Positions 53,931 to 63,611 of a DNA stretch of 64,000 bases are shown in pieces; position 1 is the stretch's first letter; each line of letters begins with the position of its first letter. A model generated the notes under the pieces. It was not told where the DNA came from and made no database searches. It saw only the letters and a list, made by a program, of their open reading frames with translations. Source of the stretch: EW11 sp035765635 (lineage in GTDB: Bacteria; Verrucomicrobiota; Verrucomicrobiia; Opitutales; Opitutaceae); NCBI GenBank assembly GCA_035765635.1, contig DASTWZ010000024.1:90845-154844 (forward strand), in the 5' to 3' direction. The position numbers and the translations under genes were made by a program.

Positions 53931-55988
53931 TTACGGCTGCGCGGCCGCATTCAAGGGCACAGACAAAACCGCGAAGCCTCCTGGTTTTTCCAATACGATT
54001 TCATCGTTTTTCGCGGCTGAGTTCGCGTCGGTCTCCGCGGATTTCGCCGGCACGACGAAAACCGTTTTCTCACCGGGCGCGAGCGTCTCGATTTCGAAAT
54101 TCTTTCCGCGCGCTCGCAGTCGATAATGGCGCAGCGTGTACGACGGCAAATCGGCCCGCGCGGTCACTGTCACTTCGACTTTTCCTTCGGACACGGCGCG
54201 CGTCGAGATCACCGCCGGCGCGAATTCCTCCTGCCAGGTTCGGTACATGCCGCGCAACGCGCGATCGGGTCCGACCAAACCCCAAGGCCGATAGCCGTTG
54301 GCATTCGTTCCAGGAAAAAGGCTTTCGTAGTCGTTGAAGGTCCAGACCGAGGCTCCCATCAGGAAATCGCGACACTCGCGCATTTCCCGCATCGCTTTCC
54401 GCAAATAGTCGATCCGACCTTGCTCATCAGGCACCGAATCCGTGCGAATGCCAAATTCGCTGATATAAATCGGCTTGTCCGGATAAGCCGTATGAATCCA
54501 GCGGAGGTTATCGAGGTGATGCCCGTATATGTTCACGCTGACAAAATCCACGTACTGGGCCGCGTCCGTCGTCGGATCGGTGAATCGGGGCCGCGCAACC
54601 ATGTTGCTCGCAAAGGTGATCAGCCGCGTCCCGTCGAGCGACTTGGTGAAATCGCGCATGTCTTTCGTCCATGCCTTGCCCTCCGGCGTATTCGACGCGA
54701 ACTCGTTGCCCATGCTCCAGGCGATGATCGACGGATGATTCCAATCCCGCTCGACCATCTCCCGCAGCTGCGACTGATAGATTTCGCGAATTTCAGGATC
54801 AGCCATTTGCGCCGGAGTGAGCTGCCAGTTTCCCGCCTCCGAAATCAGCATGAGCCCGTGCTCGTCCGCCCAATTCAACAGCTCGGTCGACACCGGATAA
54901 TGGCAGATGCGCGAGAGCTCCATGCCGCCGCTCTTGATCAACTCCAGATCGTGTTCCAGCGCCGGCTGCGGATCCATCGATCCGTAATGCGGCACGTCGA
55001 GCGGACGATTACAGCCGCCCAGCGCCACGGGCCCTCCGTTCAGGAAAAATTTCGTTCCGCGAACTTCCGCTTGGCGAATTCCGAAGTGGGCTTTGACGGC
55101 ATCATCGCCGAACGCCAACTCGGCTTGATAGAGCACCGGATGGTCAAAGCTCCAAAGCTCCACGTCCGACGCCGCCATCTCCGCCTCGGTGGTGATCACC
55201 TCGTTTTTTGCAGAGCCTGAATTTTTCCCCGAAATGCGAAAACTCAGCGGGATCGCTTTGCCCGCGCGGGAAATTGTCACCTTGAGCGCGTCGACCTTCG
55301 CCGACGACGCCGCGCCACTCTTCACCGATGCAGAAATGATCAACTTGGCGGTCTTGGCCGCGAGATCCGGCCGGGCATCGATCTTTACTTTATCGAGATA
55401 AGTCGACGGCCGCGTCACCAGGCTGACGGCCCGCGTAATCCCGCCGTAGTTCATCCATGGATACATCTGGCCGTAGTTGCTGGTCTGATACGGAACAGGC
55501 GTTTTCGCCCCGGGCACCGTTTTCTGATTCCAAGAATTGTCCACCTGCACGACGAGGAGATTGTCCGCCGCCAGTTTGTCCCCGATCTCGATTTCGAAAG
55601 GCGTGTAGCCGCCCTCGTGTTTGCCAATCAAAACGCCGTTCAGCCAAACCTGAGCCCGATAAAATACGGCTTCGAAACGCAGAAACGTCCGACTTCCCGA
55701 TTCTGCGCCGGCCGGCCGGGCAAAGGTTCGGCGGTACCAGGCCTTACCCGTGAAATAATGATAGCGAGGATCGACCGTGAAACAGTGCGGCACCTGAACC
55801 TTGTCCCAGTTCTTTGGGTCCGACTTGAACCACTCTCGCTCGATACCGACATCGACGGGGTCCAGGGCGAAATTCCACTCTCCACCGAGCGATTGCTCCG
55901 TGCGCTGCGCGAAAAGCGACGCGCCCGTCGACTGAAGCAAAAGCAAGGTCGCGAGGCAAAAGAGGCTTTGGAGGTTTCGAATTTTCAT
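53931..55988 (-). CDS. Glycoside hydrolase family 2 (beta-galactosidase/beta-glucuronidase type)
   Basis: 685-residue secreted glycosidase with a signal peptide (about 1-28, SLFCLATLLLLQSTGASLFA). Domain order: sugar-binding jelly roll (about 30-190, FYRAQVWLNGVLIGKHEGGY), Ig-like domain, then the TIM barrel. The acid/base Glu429 is in WSMGNEFA and the nucleophile Glu511 in ISEFGI, 82 residues apart as usual in GH2. Beta-glucuronidase or beta-galactosidase specificity cannot be separated by eye; the ExuT-like carrier in the operon favours uronic acids. It lies 47 bases after the FAD oxidoreductase gene. Confidence 0.92.
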   Translation of the reverse strand: MKIRNLQSLFCLATLLLLQSTGASLFAQRTEQSLGGEWNFALDPVDVGIEREWFKSDPKNWDKVQVPHCFTVDPRYHYFTGKAWYRRTFARPAGAESGSRTFLRFEAVFYRAQVWLNGVLIGKHEGGYTPFEIEIGDKLAADNLLVVQVDNSWNQKTVPGAKTPVPYQTSNYGQMYPWMNYGGITRAVSLVTRPSTYLDKVKIDARPDLAAKTAKLIISASVKSGAASSAKVDALKVTISRAGKAIPLSFRISGKNSGSAKNEVITTEAEMAASDVELWSFDHPVLYQAELAFGDDAVKAHFGIRQAEVRGTKFFLNGGPVALGGCNRPLDVPHYGSMDPQPALEHDLELIKSGGMELSRICHYPVSTELLNWADEHGLMLISEAGNWQLTPAQMADPEIREIYQSQLREMVERDWNHPSIIAWSMGNEFASNTPEGKAWTKDMRDFTKSLDGTRLITFASNMVARPRFTDPTTDAAQYVDFVSVNIYGHHLDNLRWIHTAYPDKPIYISEFGIRTDSVPDEQGRIDYLRKAMREMRECRDFLMGASVWTFNDYESLFPGTNANGYRPWGLVGPDRALRGMYRTWQEEFAPAVISTRAVSEGKVEVTVTARADLPSYTLRHYRLRARGKNFEIETLAPGEKTVFVVPAKSAETDANSAAKNDEIVLEKPGGFAVLSVPLNAAAQP

Positions 55989-56035
55989 AAATTTGTTCTG
56001 TTCTGACGGATCACTTTCGCGGCTCATTCCACCGG

Positions 56036-58324
56036 TTAGGCCGGCGGATAGCACCGCACGGCAAACAGCCCCGCCGGCGCGCCGCCCGCCGGACGCGCGA
56101 GCCGCAGCGTAAGTCGTCGCAAACTGACCGCGCGCTCGAAAACGATTTCGCGAAGGCTCAGGTGGTTCTCCGCGATGGCGCCGAGGACCGTGCCATGCTC
56201 GTCAAGAAGTTCGACCGAGGGCACGCAGAACGGCGAGACGCGCTCGGAATTGCCCATCAGCACGGACTCGAGCGGATGATCGAAATCCGAGTCGAAGCGC
56301 AGCACGACCTTGCCCAGGCTCACGCGCTCCGGCCATTCGAGCGTGAGACTCGGCGCAGCATCGTTGAAATCTGCCAGCCAGGCGTTCGACGAATCCGTCG
56401 GACGATCGACGCCATTGACGAGGTTCTCCACCGCGAAGCCCTCGAGCGGCGGAGTAATTTCGAGCGCGAGATTTTTCCCCGCAGGCCGGCGCTGCGGCAG
56501 CCAAAACTCGAAGCGATCGAACCCGATTCCGGGGGGGGGATCCTGCAACGCGGATTTGCCCACGGCTTTGTTGAAACTCTGGCACAGCGACAAAATTCCG
56601 GTGAGGCGTTGGTCGCTCAAATGGAGCTGCAGCGCGGGATTCTCCGCGACGCAGACGAAAACGTAGCGCGCGCGATCGAGCGTCACGGGAAAACGCACGT
56701 GCAGCGCGCGATTTTTCCCAGGCTCCGCTTTGAGCACGACGCGCGCGAGCGTGACGTCCGGAGTGAAGTTTCCGCGCCTCTCCGCCGTGCGAAGTTCGAA
56801 GGCAACCTCCGTTGCCGATTCGACATCGGCGCGGAACGTGAAGCTCGGGCATGGTCCGGCATTCAGCGGAAGCAGCATCGCCCACGCAGAATCCAGGCGC
56901 AGCCGATCTGGCCCAGACGGAAGTTCGCGCAACGCCAGAACGCTCGATGCCGTGATGCGGGCGCGACGCGCGAGATCTTCCGCGTCGATCAATTTCACAT
57001 CGGGAATGAACTGCCCGTGTCGCAACAAAGCATTCTGCAGCTCGCGCATCCGTTCCTCCGAACCAATCGCCCGCGGAGCTATATTATATCGACGGCAAAG
57101 CGCCGCGGCCATCCCGACCGCTTGCGCGCTGTGGGCGCAGGTCGCCATCACACGCGTGGACCCAAACGCGACGTGCGATGCGCTGATGATCCGGCCTGCG
57201 AGAAAAAGATTGGTGATGTTCCGACTGTAGAGGCAGCGATACGGAATTTGATAAACGCCCTTCGCGTGCCACTGCTGGCAACCCGCGAGCGGACTATACA
57301 CACCTTCGGCGGGATGTAGATCGATGGCCCAGCCTCCCGCGGAAACGGCGTCAGCATGTAGGCGCTGTTCCACGATGTCCTGTTGACGGAGAATATAATC
57401 GCCTTCGAAACGACGGCTCTCGCGCTTGCCGGGAATCGTTCCGATCCATTCGAGCGTGAGGTTGGCCGCCTCCGGAAAATTGCCGGAATTCTTTATATAA
57501 TTCCAAACGCCATACGCGACCTTCCACAGCTCCCACTTGATCTCCTCTGTGTCGTGCACCGTGTCGCGCAAACCGCCGTATTCGATCCACCACAAGCGGC
57601 ATCCATAGTCCGCGGCGTTGAAGTCGCGGTAGCGCGGAACCTGCGTGATGTCGGCGAGCGCGAAACTCGGCGGCACATAGGTCACGGGTCGGCCCGTGTC
57701 CTTCGAATAAAAATAGAGTGAATGTCCGAGCAGTTCGTTCCGCGGCGCCGTCGGCGCGAAGCCTTCGCCAAATTCGTCCGAAGATTCCGCGCCCATGCGA
57801 AACGCAGCGCCCGCGAGAAAGCCCACGATGCCGTCGCCAGAGGCATCGACGAAAAGCGGCGCGGCCAATTCATACTGAGTCGAATTCTGCGAACAGAAAC
57901 CGCGCACCCGGCGAATCGTGTCGGGATCCGATTTCTCGAGATCGTAAACCGCTGTGTTCAGGAGCAGTTTCAACCGTGGTTCACTCGCTGCTTTTTCGAG
58001 GAGGATCGAATCCCAGATGAGCGGATTTCCTTCGGGATTTCTAAATTGATTCTCGAGGAGAAGCTCGTCGATCAAACCGCCTTCGCGCGACCAGCGGTTG
58101 TTGTTTCCCAAGTGCGACGTCGCGCCCAGCACCCACAGGCGGACCTCGCTGGACGAATTTCCGCCGAGCACGGGACGGTCATGGACCAGCGTCACGCGCA
58201 GGCCCGCTCGAGCGGCGACAATCGCGCTGCAAGTTCCGGCCAGTCCGCCGCCCACGACAACCAAATCGCTTTCCAGGCTGATGTGTTTGAGCGAACGCGA
58301 AGCAACAAAAGGTTCTACTATCAT
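56036..58324 (-). CDS. FAD-dependent oxidoreductase (FAD_oxidored family)
   Basis: 762-residue flavoprotein. The N-terminal Rossmann dinucleotide-binding motif is VVVGGGLAG (Gly25, Gly27, Gly30), followed by DRPVLGGNSSSEVRLW, typical of the PF12831 group common in polysaccharide loci of Verrucomicrobiota and Bacteroidota. FVDASGDGIVGFLAG is the second FAD-contact block. The C-terminal 200 residues (about 560-762) look like a beta-sandwich with TLEWPERVSLGKVVLRF patterns. Role unknown; oxidation of a sugar is a reasonable guess from context. ATG 58324 is chosen by the Rossmann start; codons upstream overlap the MFS gene. No signal peptide is obvious, so it is likely cytosolic. Confidence 0.82.
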   Translation of the reverse strand: MIVEPFVASRSLKHISLESDLVVVGGGLAGTCSAIVAARAGLRVTLVHDRPVLGGNSSSEVRLWVLGATSHLGNNNRWSREGGLIDELLLENQFRNPEGNPLIWDSILLEKAASEPRLKLLLNTAVYDLEKSDPDTIRRVRGFCSQNSTQYELAAPLFVDASGDGIVGFLAGAAFRMGAESSDEFGEGFAPTAPRNELLGHSLYFYSKDTGRPVTYVPPSFALADITQVPRYRDFNAADYGCRLWWIEYGGLRDTVHDTEEIKWELWKVAYGVWNYIKNSGNFPEAANLTLEWIGTIPGKRESRRFEGDYILRQQDIVEQRLHADAVSAGGWAIDLHPAEGVYSPLAGCQQWHAKGVYQIPYRCLYSRNITNLFLAGRIISASHVAFGSTRVMATCAHSAQAVGMAAALCRRYNIAPRAIGSEERMRELQNALLRHGQFIPDVKLIDAEDLARRARITASSVLALRELPSGPDRLRLDSAWAMLLPLNAGPCPSFTFRADVESATEVAFELRTAERRGNFTPDVTLARVVLKAEPGKNRALHVRFPVTLDRARYVFVCVAENPALQLHLSDQRLTGILSLCQSFNKAVGKSALQDPPPGIGFDRFEFWLPQRRPAGKNLALEITPPLEGFAVENLVNGVDRPTDSSNAWLADFNDAAPSLTLEWPERVSLGKVVLRFDSDFDHPLESVLMGNSERVSPFCVPSVELLDEHGTVLGAIAENHLSLREIVFERAVSLRRLTLRLARPAGGAPAGLFAVRCYPPA

Positions 58325-58338
58325 CAAAGAAAATGAGT

Positions 58339-59763
58339 TCAGTTCAGTGAGCCCCGCGGAGCGCGGAGCAGTTTGCCAGAGCGGAGCAGCACCCAGGCGA
58401 CGGGATGGAGAAACGCCATCCACAGAAACCAGCGGCCGTAGCCCTGCCCCTGCACCGCCGAGAGCAGCGTCCCGAAAACGGAATGAATCGCCTGGTCCAG
58501 AAAACCCGAGGGGCGCGCCGCCTGATTTGTCACCATCGCGGCGACGAGCGTGTTCATGACCAGACCGCCACAAGTGCTGCCGGCAGCGACCACGCCGAAG
58601 ACGCTGCCCAGCGAGTGGCGCGGAATTAGATCGACGATCAGTGCCGTGAGATTGATCAACCACGCGAGAGACGCCGCGACCACGACGGTCGCCGCCGCCA
58701 TCGCCGCGAACAGACTCGGCGCGGATGCGATCAACGGCGCCAACGGCAGAAGCAGCGCGCAGCCGAGCATCACCTGAAGCCGGCCTAACGCCGGTGTTGC
58801 GCCACGCCTAATGCGCCAGCCCGAGAGCCATCCGCCGGCCAAGCTGCCCACCGCCGCAGCCGCATAAATCACCCACGTGATGGTCAACTGGTCCTGCTCG
58901 AGTCCGCGCACGGTGTGCAGGTATTTCGCGAACCAAAACTGGAAAAAATACCAGACCGGATCCGTGATCAGCCGAGCCAGCAGCAGCAGCCAAACCACGC
59001 GACTGCTGAACACCTCGCGCCAAGTCCAAGACGTTTCAGGAACGGCCGTTCCTCCGTCGGCGCTCGCGACATCGCCGCGAGATTCCGCGCTGTCTTCGAG
59101 GATCAATTTTTTCTCGTCCTCGCGAATCAGCGAACTGCGAGCCGGATGGCGGTAGATCAACCACCACGGCACGAGCCAGACCAGGCCGGCCAGTCCGGTC
59201 AGGACAAAAGCCATCCGCCACCCTGCCCCCTCGCCGAACGCGTGCGCGATCCAGGGAAGTTTTTGCGCGAAGGGAAACGCCGCGAGAGGAATGACCAGAT
59301 ACGGCGCGATCGTCGCGCCGATCGTCGAACCCATCGTGTAGAACCCGATCGCCAACGCGCGCTCCCGCGAGGGAAACCACTCTGACACGGCCTTCGATGC
59401 CGCGGGCCACACCCCGGCCTCGCCGAGCCCGAGCGCGAAACGAAACATTCCGAGAGAGCGCACATCCGAGGCGAACGCCGTGAGCGCATTGCTGATCGAC
59501 CACCAGCACACGAAAAGCGTCATGCCCGCACGCGTGCCAAGCGCGTCGGACAAGCGTCCCGAAATCAGATAAGCGATTGTGTAGGCGAAGAGGAATAGGT
59601 TAACGATGTTCGCGTAATCGCGATCGTTCATGCCCAGATCGCGCTGAATCGTTGGCGCCAGCGCAGAGAGCGTTTGCCGATCGACGTAGTTGAGCACGGC
59701 TGCGCCGAAGAGCAGAACGGCGATCCACCAGCGAAGCCTTGGAATGGTTCTCGCGCGGCGCAT
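58339..59763 (-). CDS. MFS transporter, hexuronate/anion:cation symporter type
   Basis: 474-residue permease with 12 predicted helices. NYVDRQTLSALAPTIQRDLG in helix 1 is the hallmark of the ACS family that includes ExuT (hexuronate), DgoT and sialic-acid carriers, and GLGEAGVWPAASKAVSEWFP is the conserved helix 4 block. A cytoplasmic loop sits near residues 210-245. It starts 7 bases after the TonB receptor gene and ends 14 bases before the FAD oxidoreductase, so it takes up sugars released by the locus. Uronate as substrate is inference from the family. Confidence 0.88.
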   Translation of the reverse strand: MRRARTIPRLRWWIAVLLFGAAVLNYVDRQTLSALAPTIQRDLGMNDRDYANIVNLFLFAYTIAYLISGRLSDALGTRAGMTLFVCWWSISNALTAFASDVRSLGMFRFALGLGEAGVWPAASKAVSEWFPSRERALAIGFYTMGSTIGATIAPYLVIPLAAFPFAQKLPWIAHAFGEGAGWRMAFVLTGLAGLVWLVPWWLIYRHPARSSLIREDEKKLILEDSAESRGDVASADGGTAVPETSWTWREVFSSRVVWLLLLARLITDPVWYFFQFWFAKYLHTVRGLEQDQLTITWVIYAAAAVGSLAGGWLSGWRIRRGATPALGRLQVMLGCALLLPLAPLIASAPSLFAAMAAATVVVAASLAWLINLTALIVDLIPRHSLGSVFGVVAAGSTCGGLVMNTLVAAMVTNQAARPSGFLDQAIHSVFGTLLSAVQGQGYGRWFLWMAFLHPVAWVLLRSGKLLRAPRGSLN

Positions 59764-59770
59764 GCCCAGC

Positions 59771-62404
59771 TCAGAAGTTCAAGCGAGAGGACAGGTAGAT
59801 TTCCCGCGGCGGACCAAACACGTTGCGGCCTTCGGCATAGACCGAATCGAGCACGTTGTTCACGTTGAGCAGAAACTCCACGGGATGATTTTTGATCTTC
59901 ATCTTATAGCCGAGCGTGAGATCGCACACCGTGAAGGCGGGGAAAATGGAACCCCAGTTCGCGTTCGAACCCTGCGGCCAGAACTCACTTTGATAACGGA
60001 CGCCCAGTCCAATTGACGCGCCCTTGATCGCGCCCTCGAGAAATTCGTAGCGCTGAAAAATGCGAAACATGTTGTCCGGCGCCAGATCGAGAGGACGCCC
60101 GTTCAGCACGAGAAAGCTTCGATTCGACGTCGGATCGGTGCCGAGCGGACGCGAAACCGTGAGCTCGTTTTCCGTGAGGTGAGAGGCGCCGAGCACCACG
60201 CTGTAGCTGCGCGTCGGGGTCCAAACGATGTCTGCTTCGACTCCCGACGTGATGTTACCATCGATCGGCAACAGCCAGGCGACACGTTGGCGGACACCTG
60301 GGTTGGCCGTGGCGGGGTTGCTATCGACTTCGGTTCCAACATTCCGCGGATCCAGGCCGTTTCTCGTCGTATCGGCAACGAGCACATTGCCACGAGTCAG
60401 ATGAAACCAGCCGATGCTGCCGGTGAGCTTGTTATCGAAAAGGTCGAACTTCAGGCCCACCTCTTTGCCTTCGCCGAGATCGTTCGGAACGGGGTTGGCC
60501 GCTTGCTCGGCGGGCGTGACGATGTCCGGCGGCGAGATGCCAAAGGAGACACGGCTCACGAGTGAACCCACGCGTGCGGTGTTGCCCTTATTGTAGCTCG
60601 CATAGACGTGGAGCCCGCGGACGATCCGCGCGCTCAAGCCGTACATGTAGGACGAAGTCGTGGGCGTGTCATTCCTCGCGGCGGAGCCGGCGAGTTCGGT
60701 GCCATTGCGATCCTGTTGATCGGTGAAACTGGATGTATTCGCACGCCGGATACCGCCGGTCAGCGTCACGCGCCGGTCGAAGGCGCTCAAGCTGCCCGCG
60801 GCGTAATACGCGCGGTTCACTTCCTCCGACCAACTGTAGGCCATTTGGCCCGCTGAACGCACTTCGCTCGGCCAGCGCGTGATCAAGCGCGTGTCGGGAA
60901 ATGGCTGCACACGCGGATCGAACCAGTGATAAACATTCTGACCGGTCAGCGGATCCGAGGGCTCGTTGTTCACGTTCGGCGAAGCCGGCACGCTGACCGC
61001 GCTGGAATAGTCGAAGAACGCGTCCTCATACCGTGTGTGCGAGGTATTGTATTGTCCGCCGGCGAGCAGCGTGCCGTCGAATTTCCAGAGACTCCCCTTC
61101 AACACGCCCTCGAGTTTTCCGTCGAAGGTCGACTGATCGATGCGCGTGCCACTGCCGAAATCGAGCGGATAGTTGCCATCGGCGTATTGCCGCTGGGCAA
61201 AACTATAGAACGCATGCTCGATGTCGGCGTCCATGTAGCGCCCGACCGCACGAAACGAAAGCCAGTCGGTGACGTTGAGCGTCGAATCGCTTTCGATCAA
61301 ACGCACCGGTTCCTTGAACGACGCGTTCGGACCATACCAATTGTACGCGCGTCCCATTGGACCCTCGTTCAGATCCTCTCCATCGCCGAGCGATACCCAT
61401 TTTCCGGTGAGATCGAAAATGTCCTGCCGCCAGGTGCCGAAGGCCTGGCCGATCCGCTTGCGATATTCGGCGACCGTGAAGGGCAACGCTCCCGCGCCGC
61501 GCTTCTTTCCGAGATCGAGCAGTGCCTGGGAAGGATTATCGTAATCGCGCTGGTAGTTGGATGTGGATGCGACGTTCTGCGAAACCAAGTTTCCCTTCGA
61601 GTCGCGGATGTAGCCCTCGAGCCGAGTGGAAAAATGTTTCGACGGAGTCCACAGGATTTGCGGATCGACGAAGATCGTCCGCGAATGCGAGAAATCGCGC
61701 CAGGTGTTGCCCTCCTTGTAACTCGCGATGAGCCGATAGGCCAGCGAGTGCGAGACTGGTCCGGTGAGATCGAGACTCGCGCCAAACGTGTCGTGCGAAC
61801 CGTATTTGAACATCAGCTCCCGGTGAGGCGCGAACTGGGGTTGCTTCGTCACGACATTGACTTCGCCGCCGAGCGTCGCGCCGCCGACGAACACCGCCAT
61901 CGGCCCCTTCGCCACCTCGATGCGATCGACGTTTTCCGTGTCGAAACCGAATTGGAGACGAAGCCCGTTACGATACGTGCCGTTGTAAGGCTGGCCACGA
62001 AACGTGGTGCCATTGCCCTGGGAATTTCCGCGGCCGAGACCAGGCGCGTAGTTTCCGTTCGAGGTATGCAGATCGAAATTGATCGAGCTGACATAGCGCA
62101 GCGCTCCGGTGAAACCCTCGAGGCCGGTGTCCTGGAGAAACTCATTCGTGACAACCGTGATGGGCAGCGGCGTTTCGACCAGCGCCTGCGCCACACCGGT
62201 GGTGGCGACGGAATTCCGCACGCGGTATCCGGAGTCTTTCGTGCTCTGCACCGAAAAAGGTGAGAGCACGATGACTTCGTTTTCTCCCGCAGCGGTCGGG
62301 TTGGCACCGGCTTGTTGGGCGGAAAGAGAGAGCGAAGAAAAACAAAACAGAAGGGCGGCGGTCGACCGCGCGCGGATATCGGTACGGGGGCGTTGGCAGG
62401 TCAT
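59771..62404 (-). CDS. TonB-dependent outer-membrane receptor
   Basis: 877-residue receptor. After a signal peptide (to about 30), the mature start carries ENEVIVLSPFSVQSTKDSGY, the TonB-box region typical of Opitutales receptors. The plug domain spans about 60-200 (SVATTGVAQALVETPLPITV, VDRIEVAKGPMAVFVGG), and the 22-strand barrel follows. The C-terminus ends REIYLSSRLNF, with the terminal aromatic residue of barrel proteins. First gene of the minus-strand sugar operon, divergent from the LacI regulator with an operator between. Confidence 0.95.
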   Translation of the reverse strand: MTCQRPRTDIRARSTAALLFCFSSLSLSAQQAGANPTAAGENEVIVLSPFSVQSTKDSGYRVRNSVATTGVAQALVETPLPITVVTNEFLQDTGLEGFTGALRYVSSINFDLHTSNGNYAPGLGRGNSQGNGTTFRGQPYNGTYRNGLRLQFGFDTENVDRIEVAKGPMAVFVGGATLGGEVNVVTKQPQFAPHRELMFKYGSHDTFGASLDLTGPVSHSLAYRLIASYKEGNTWRDFSHSRTIFVDPQILWTPSKHFSTRLEGYIRDSKGNLVSQNVASTSNYQRDYDNPSQALLDLGKKRGAGALPFTVAEYRKRIGQAFGTWRQDIFDLTGKWVSLGDGEDLNEGPMGRAYNWYGPNASFKEPVRLIESDSTLNVTDWLSFRAVGRYMDADIEHAFYSFAQRQYADGNYPLDFGSGTRIDQSTFDGKLEGVLKGSLWKFDGTLLAGGQYNTSHTRYEDAFFDYSSAVSVPASPNVNNEPSDPLTGQNVYHWFDPRVQPFPDTRLITRWPSEVRSAGQMAYSWSEEVNRAYYAAGSLSAFDRRVTLTGGIRRANTSSFTDQQDRNGTELAGSAARNDTPTTSSYMYGLSARIVRGLHVYASYNKGNTARVGSLVSRVSFGISPPDIVTPAEQAANPVPNDLGEGKEVGLKFDLFDNKLTGSIGWFHLTRGNVLVADTTRNGLDPRNVGTEVDSNPATANPGVRQRVAWLLPIDGNITSGVEADIVWTPTRSYSVVLGASHLTENELTVSRPLGTDPTSNRSFLVLNGRPLDLAPDNMFRIFQRYEFLEGAIKGASIGLGVRYQSEFWPQGSNANWGSIFPAFTVCDLTLGYKMKIKNHPVEFLLNVNNVLDSVYAEGRNVFGPPREIYLSSRLNF

Positions 62405-62525
62405 GGTGCGTCAGATTTTCGAGCGCATCGGAAAAGTCGGGGGAACTCGTCCGGAGAGCGGCTCAGTGAGGGGTAGATGACGAGAACGAATTGAAAAGAA
62501 CTCGCTCCAGATGAAAACCGCCGCA

Positions 62526-62545
62526 TTGGTGAAAACGTTCACCAA
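62526..62545. promoter_or_regulatory. LacI-type operator upstream of the regulator and TonB operon
   Basis: TTGGTGAAAACGTTCACCAA: 8-bp exact inverted arms around AACG, with the central CG typical of LacI/GalR operators. It ends 11 bases before the regulator ATG and 121 bases from the receptor ATG. Its place in the divergent gap fits autoregulation and control of the operon. Confidence 0.75.
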
Positions 62546-62556
62546 ATTTCCCAAAA

Positions 62557-63600
62557 ATGGACTCCTGTACCCTGACTTCCCTGGCCCGCGCGGCGCGATT
62601 GGGCGTTTCGACTGTCTCTTATGCCTTGCGCGACAGCCCGAAAATTCCGCCCGTGACGCGTGATCGGGTGAAGCGGCTGGCCGACCAAATGGGTTACCGG
62701 CCCCACCCCACCGTGGCTGCGCTGATGGCGCACGTGAAAGCGGGACGACAACCCATCGCGCCGACGAAGATCGCGTTTGTCTGGACCGAGCAAAACCCCG
62801 CCAGCCTGAACACGCCCTTCAATCGGCAATCGATCGCAGGGGCGCGCCGCCGGGCCCAGGAGCGAGGCTATCAGCTCGACGAGTTCAGGTTGTTCGAACG
62901 AGGAATGACCTCAACGCGCTTGAGCCAGATGTTGCGGGCGCGCGGGATCACGGGGGTCGTGTTTTCCGGCTGCGAGTCGAGCACGAGTTTTCACCTGGAG
63001 ATGAATTGGGCGTGGCATTCCGCCGCGATCATCGGAAATGCGCGTTGCACGCCGGAGCTGCACCGCGCCGGGCATCATCATTTTTTGGGCATGCGGCGCA
63101 TCATGTCGGAGTTGGACGAGCGCGGGTATCGCCGGCCTGTCGCGGTGTTGGAATCCGTGGTGAACGAAAGAGCGAGCCGCACTCATGAGGCGGCCTTTCT
63201 CGCCTATCATCCAGCGCCGTCGCGCGCGCGTGCCGCGCTGATTCAGGTGCTGCAGGTCGAGCCTGCGGTATTGCGCCCATGGCTGAAGAAGCAGCGTCCG
63301 GACGTGATCATCGTGTCCAAGCACGGCATGATCGCGCCCATCCGGAAATTGCTCGGCGCGGCAGGGGCCACGATGAGCTTTGTCGTGATTTCGATCGAGG
63401 AAAGTTTGGGCACTGCCTCCGGTGTCGACCCCGGCCACGAAATGGTCGCGGCCAACGCGGTGGATTTGGTCATCGGCCAGATGCTGCGAAATGAAACCGG
63501 CATCCCCGAACATCCGAAGGAGTTGCTCTTCGCCGGCCACTGGGTCGAAGGCTCGACGCTGCGCCCGCAGCCGCGAGGCGCCGCGGTGGTGATGGGGTGA
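62557..63600 (+). CDS. LacI-family transcriptional regulator
   Basis: 347-residue repressor-type regulator. The N-terminal HTH is TSLARAARLGVSTVSYALRD (about 7-26) followed by the hinge helix MGYRPHPTVAALMAHVKAGR. The remaining residues form a periplasmic-binding-protein-like sugar-sensing domain. The ATG at 62557 gives the normal N-terminus. It stands divergent to the TonB-led operon, so its ligand is probably a sugar liberated by the GH2 enzyme. Confidence 0.93.
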   Translation: MDSCTLTSLARAARLGVSTVSYALRDSPKIPPVTRDRVKRLADQMGYRPHPTVAALMAHVKAGRQPIAPTKIAFVWTEQNPASLNTPFNRQSIAGARRRAQERGYQLDEFRLFERGMTSTRLSQMLRARGITGVVFSGCESSTSFHLEMNWAWHSAAIIGNARCTPELHRAGHHHFLGMRRIMSELDERGYRRPVAVLESVVNERASRTHEAAFLAYHPAPSRARAALIQVLQVEPAVLRPWLKKQRPDVIIVSKHGMIAPIRKLLGAAGATMSFVVISIEESLGTASGVDPGHEMVAANAVDLVIGQMLRNETGIPEHPKELLFAGHWVEGSTLRPQPRGAAVVMG

Positions 63601-63611
63601 GCTACGGTTGG

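Noticed and set aside
60926..62263. Plus-strand open frame of 445 codons opposite the TonB receptor
   Set aside because: Antisense shadow; no domain and Arg/Ile-rich composition.
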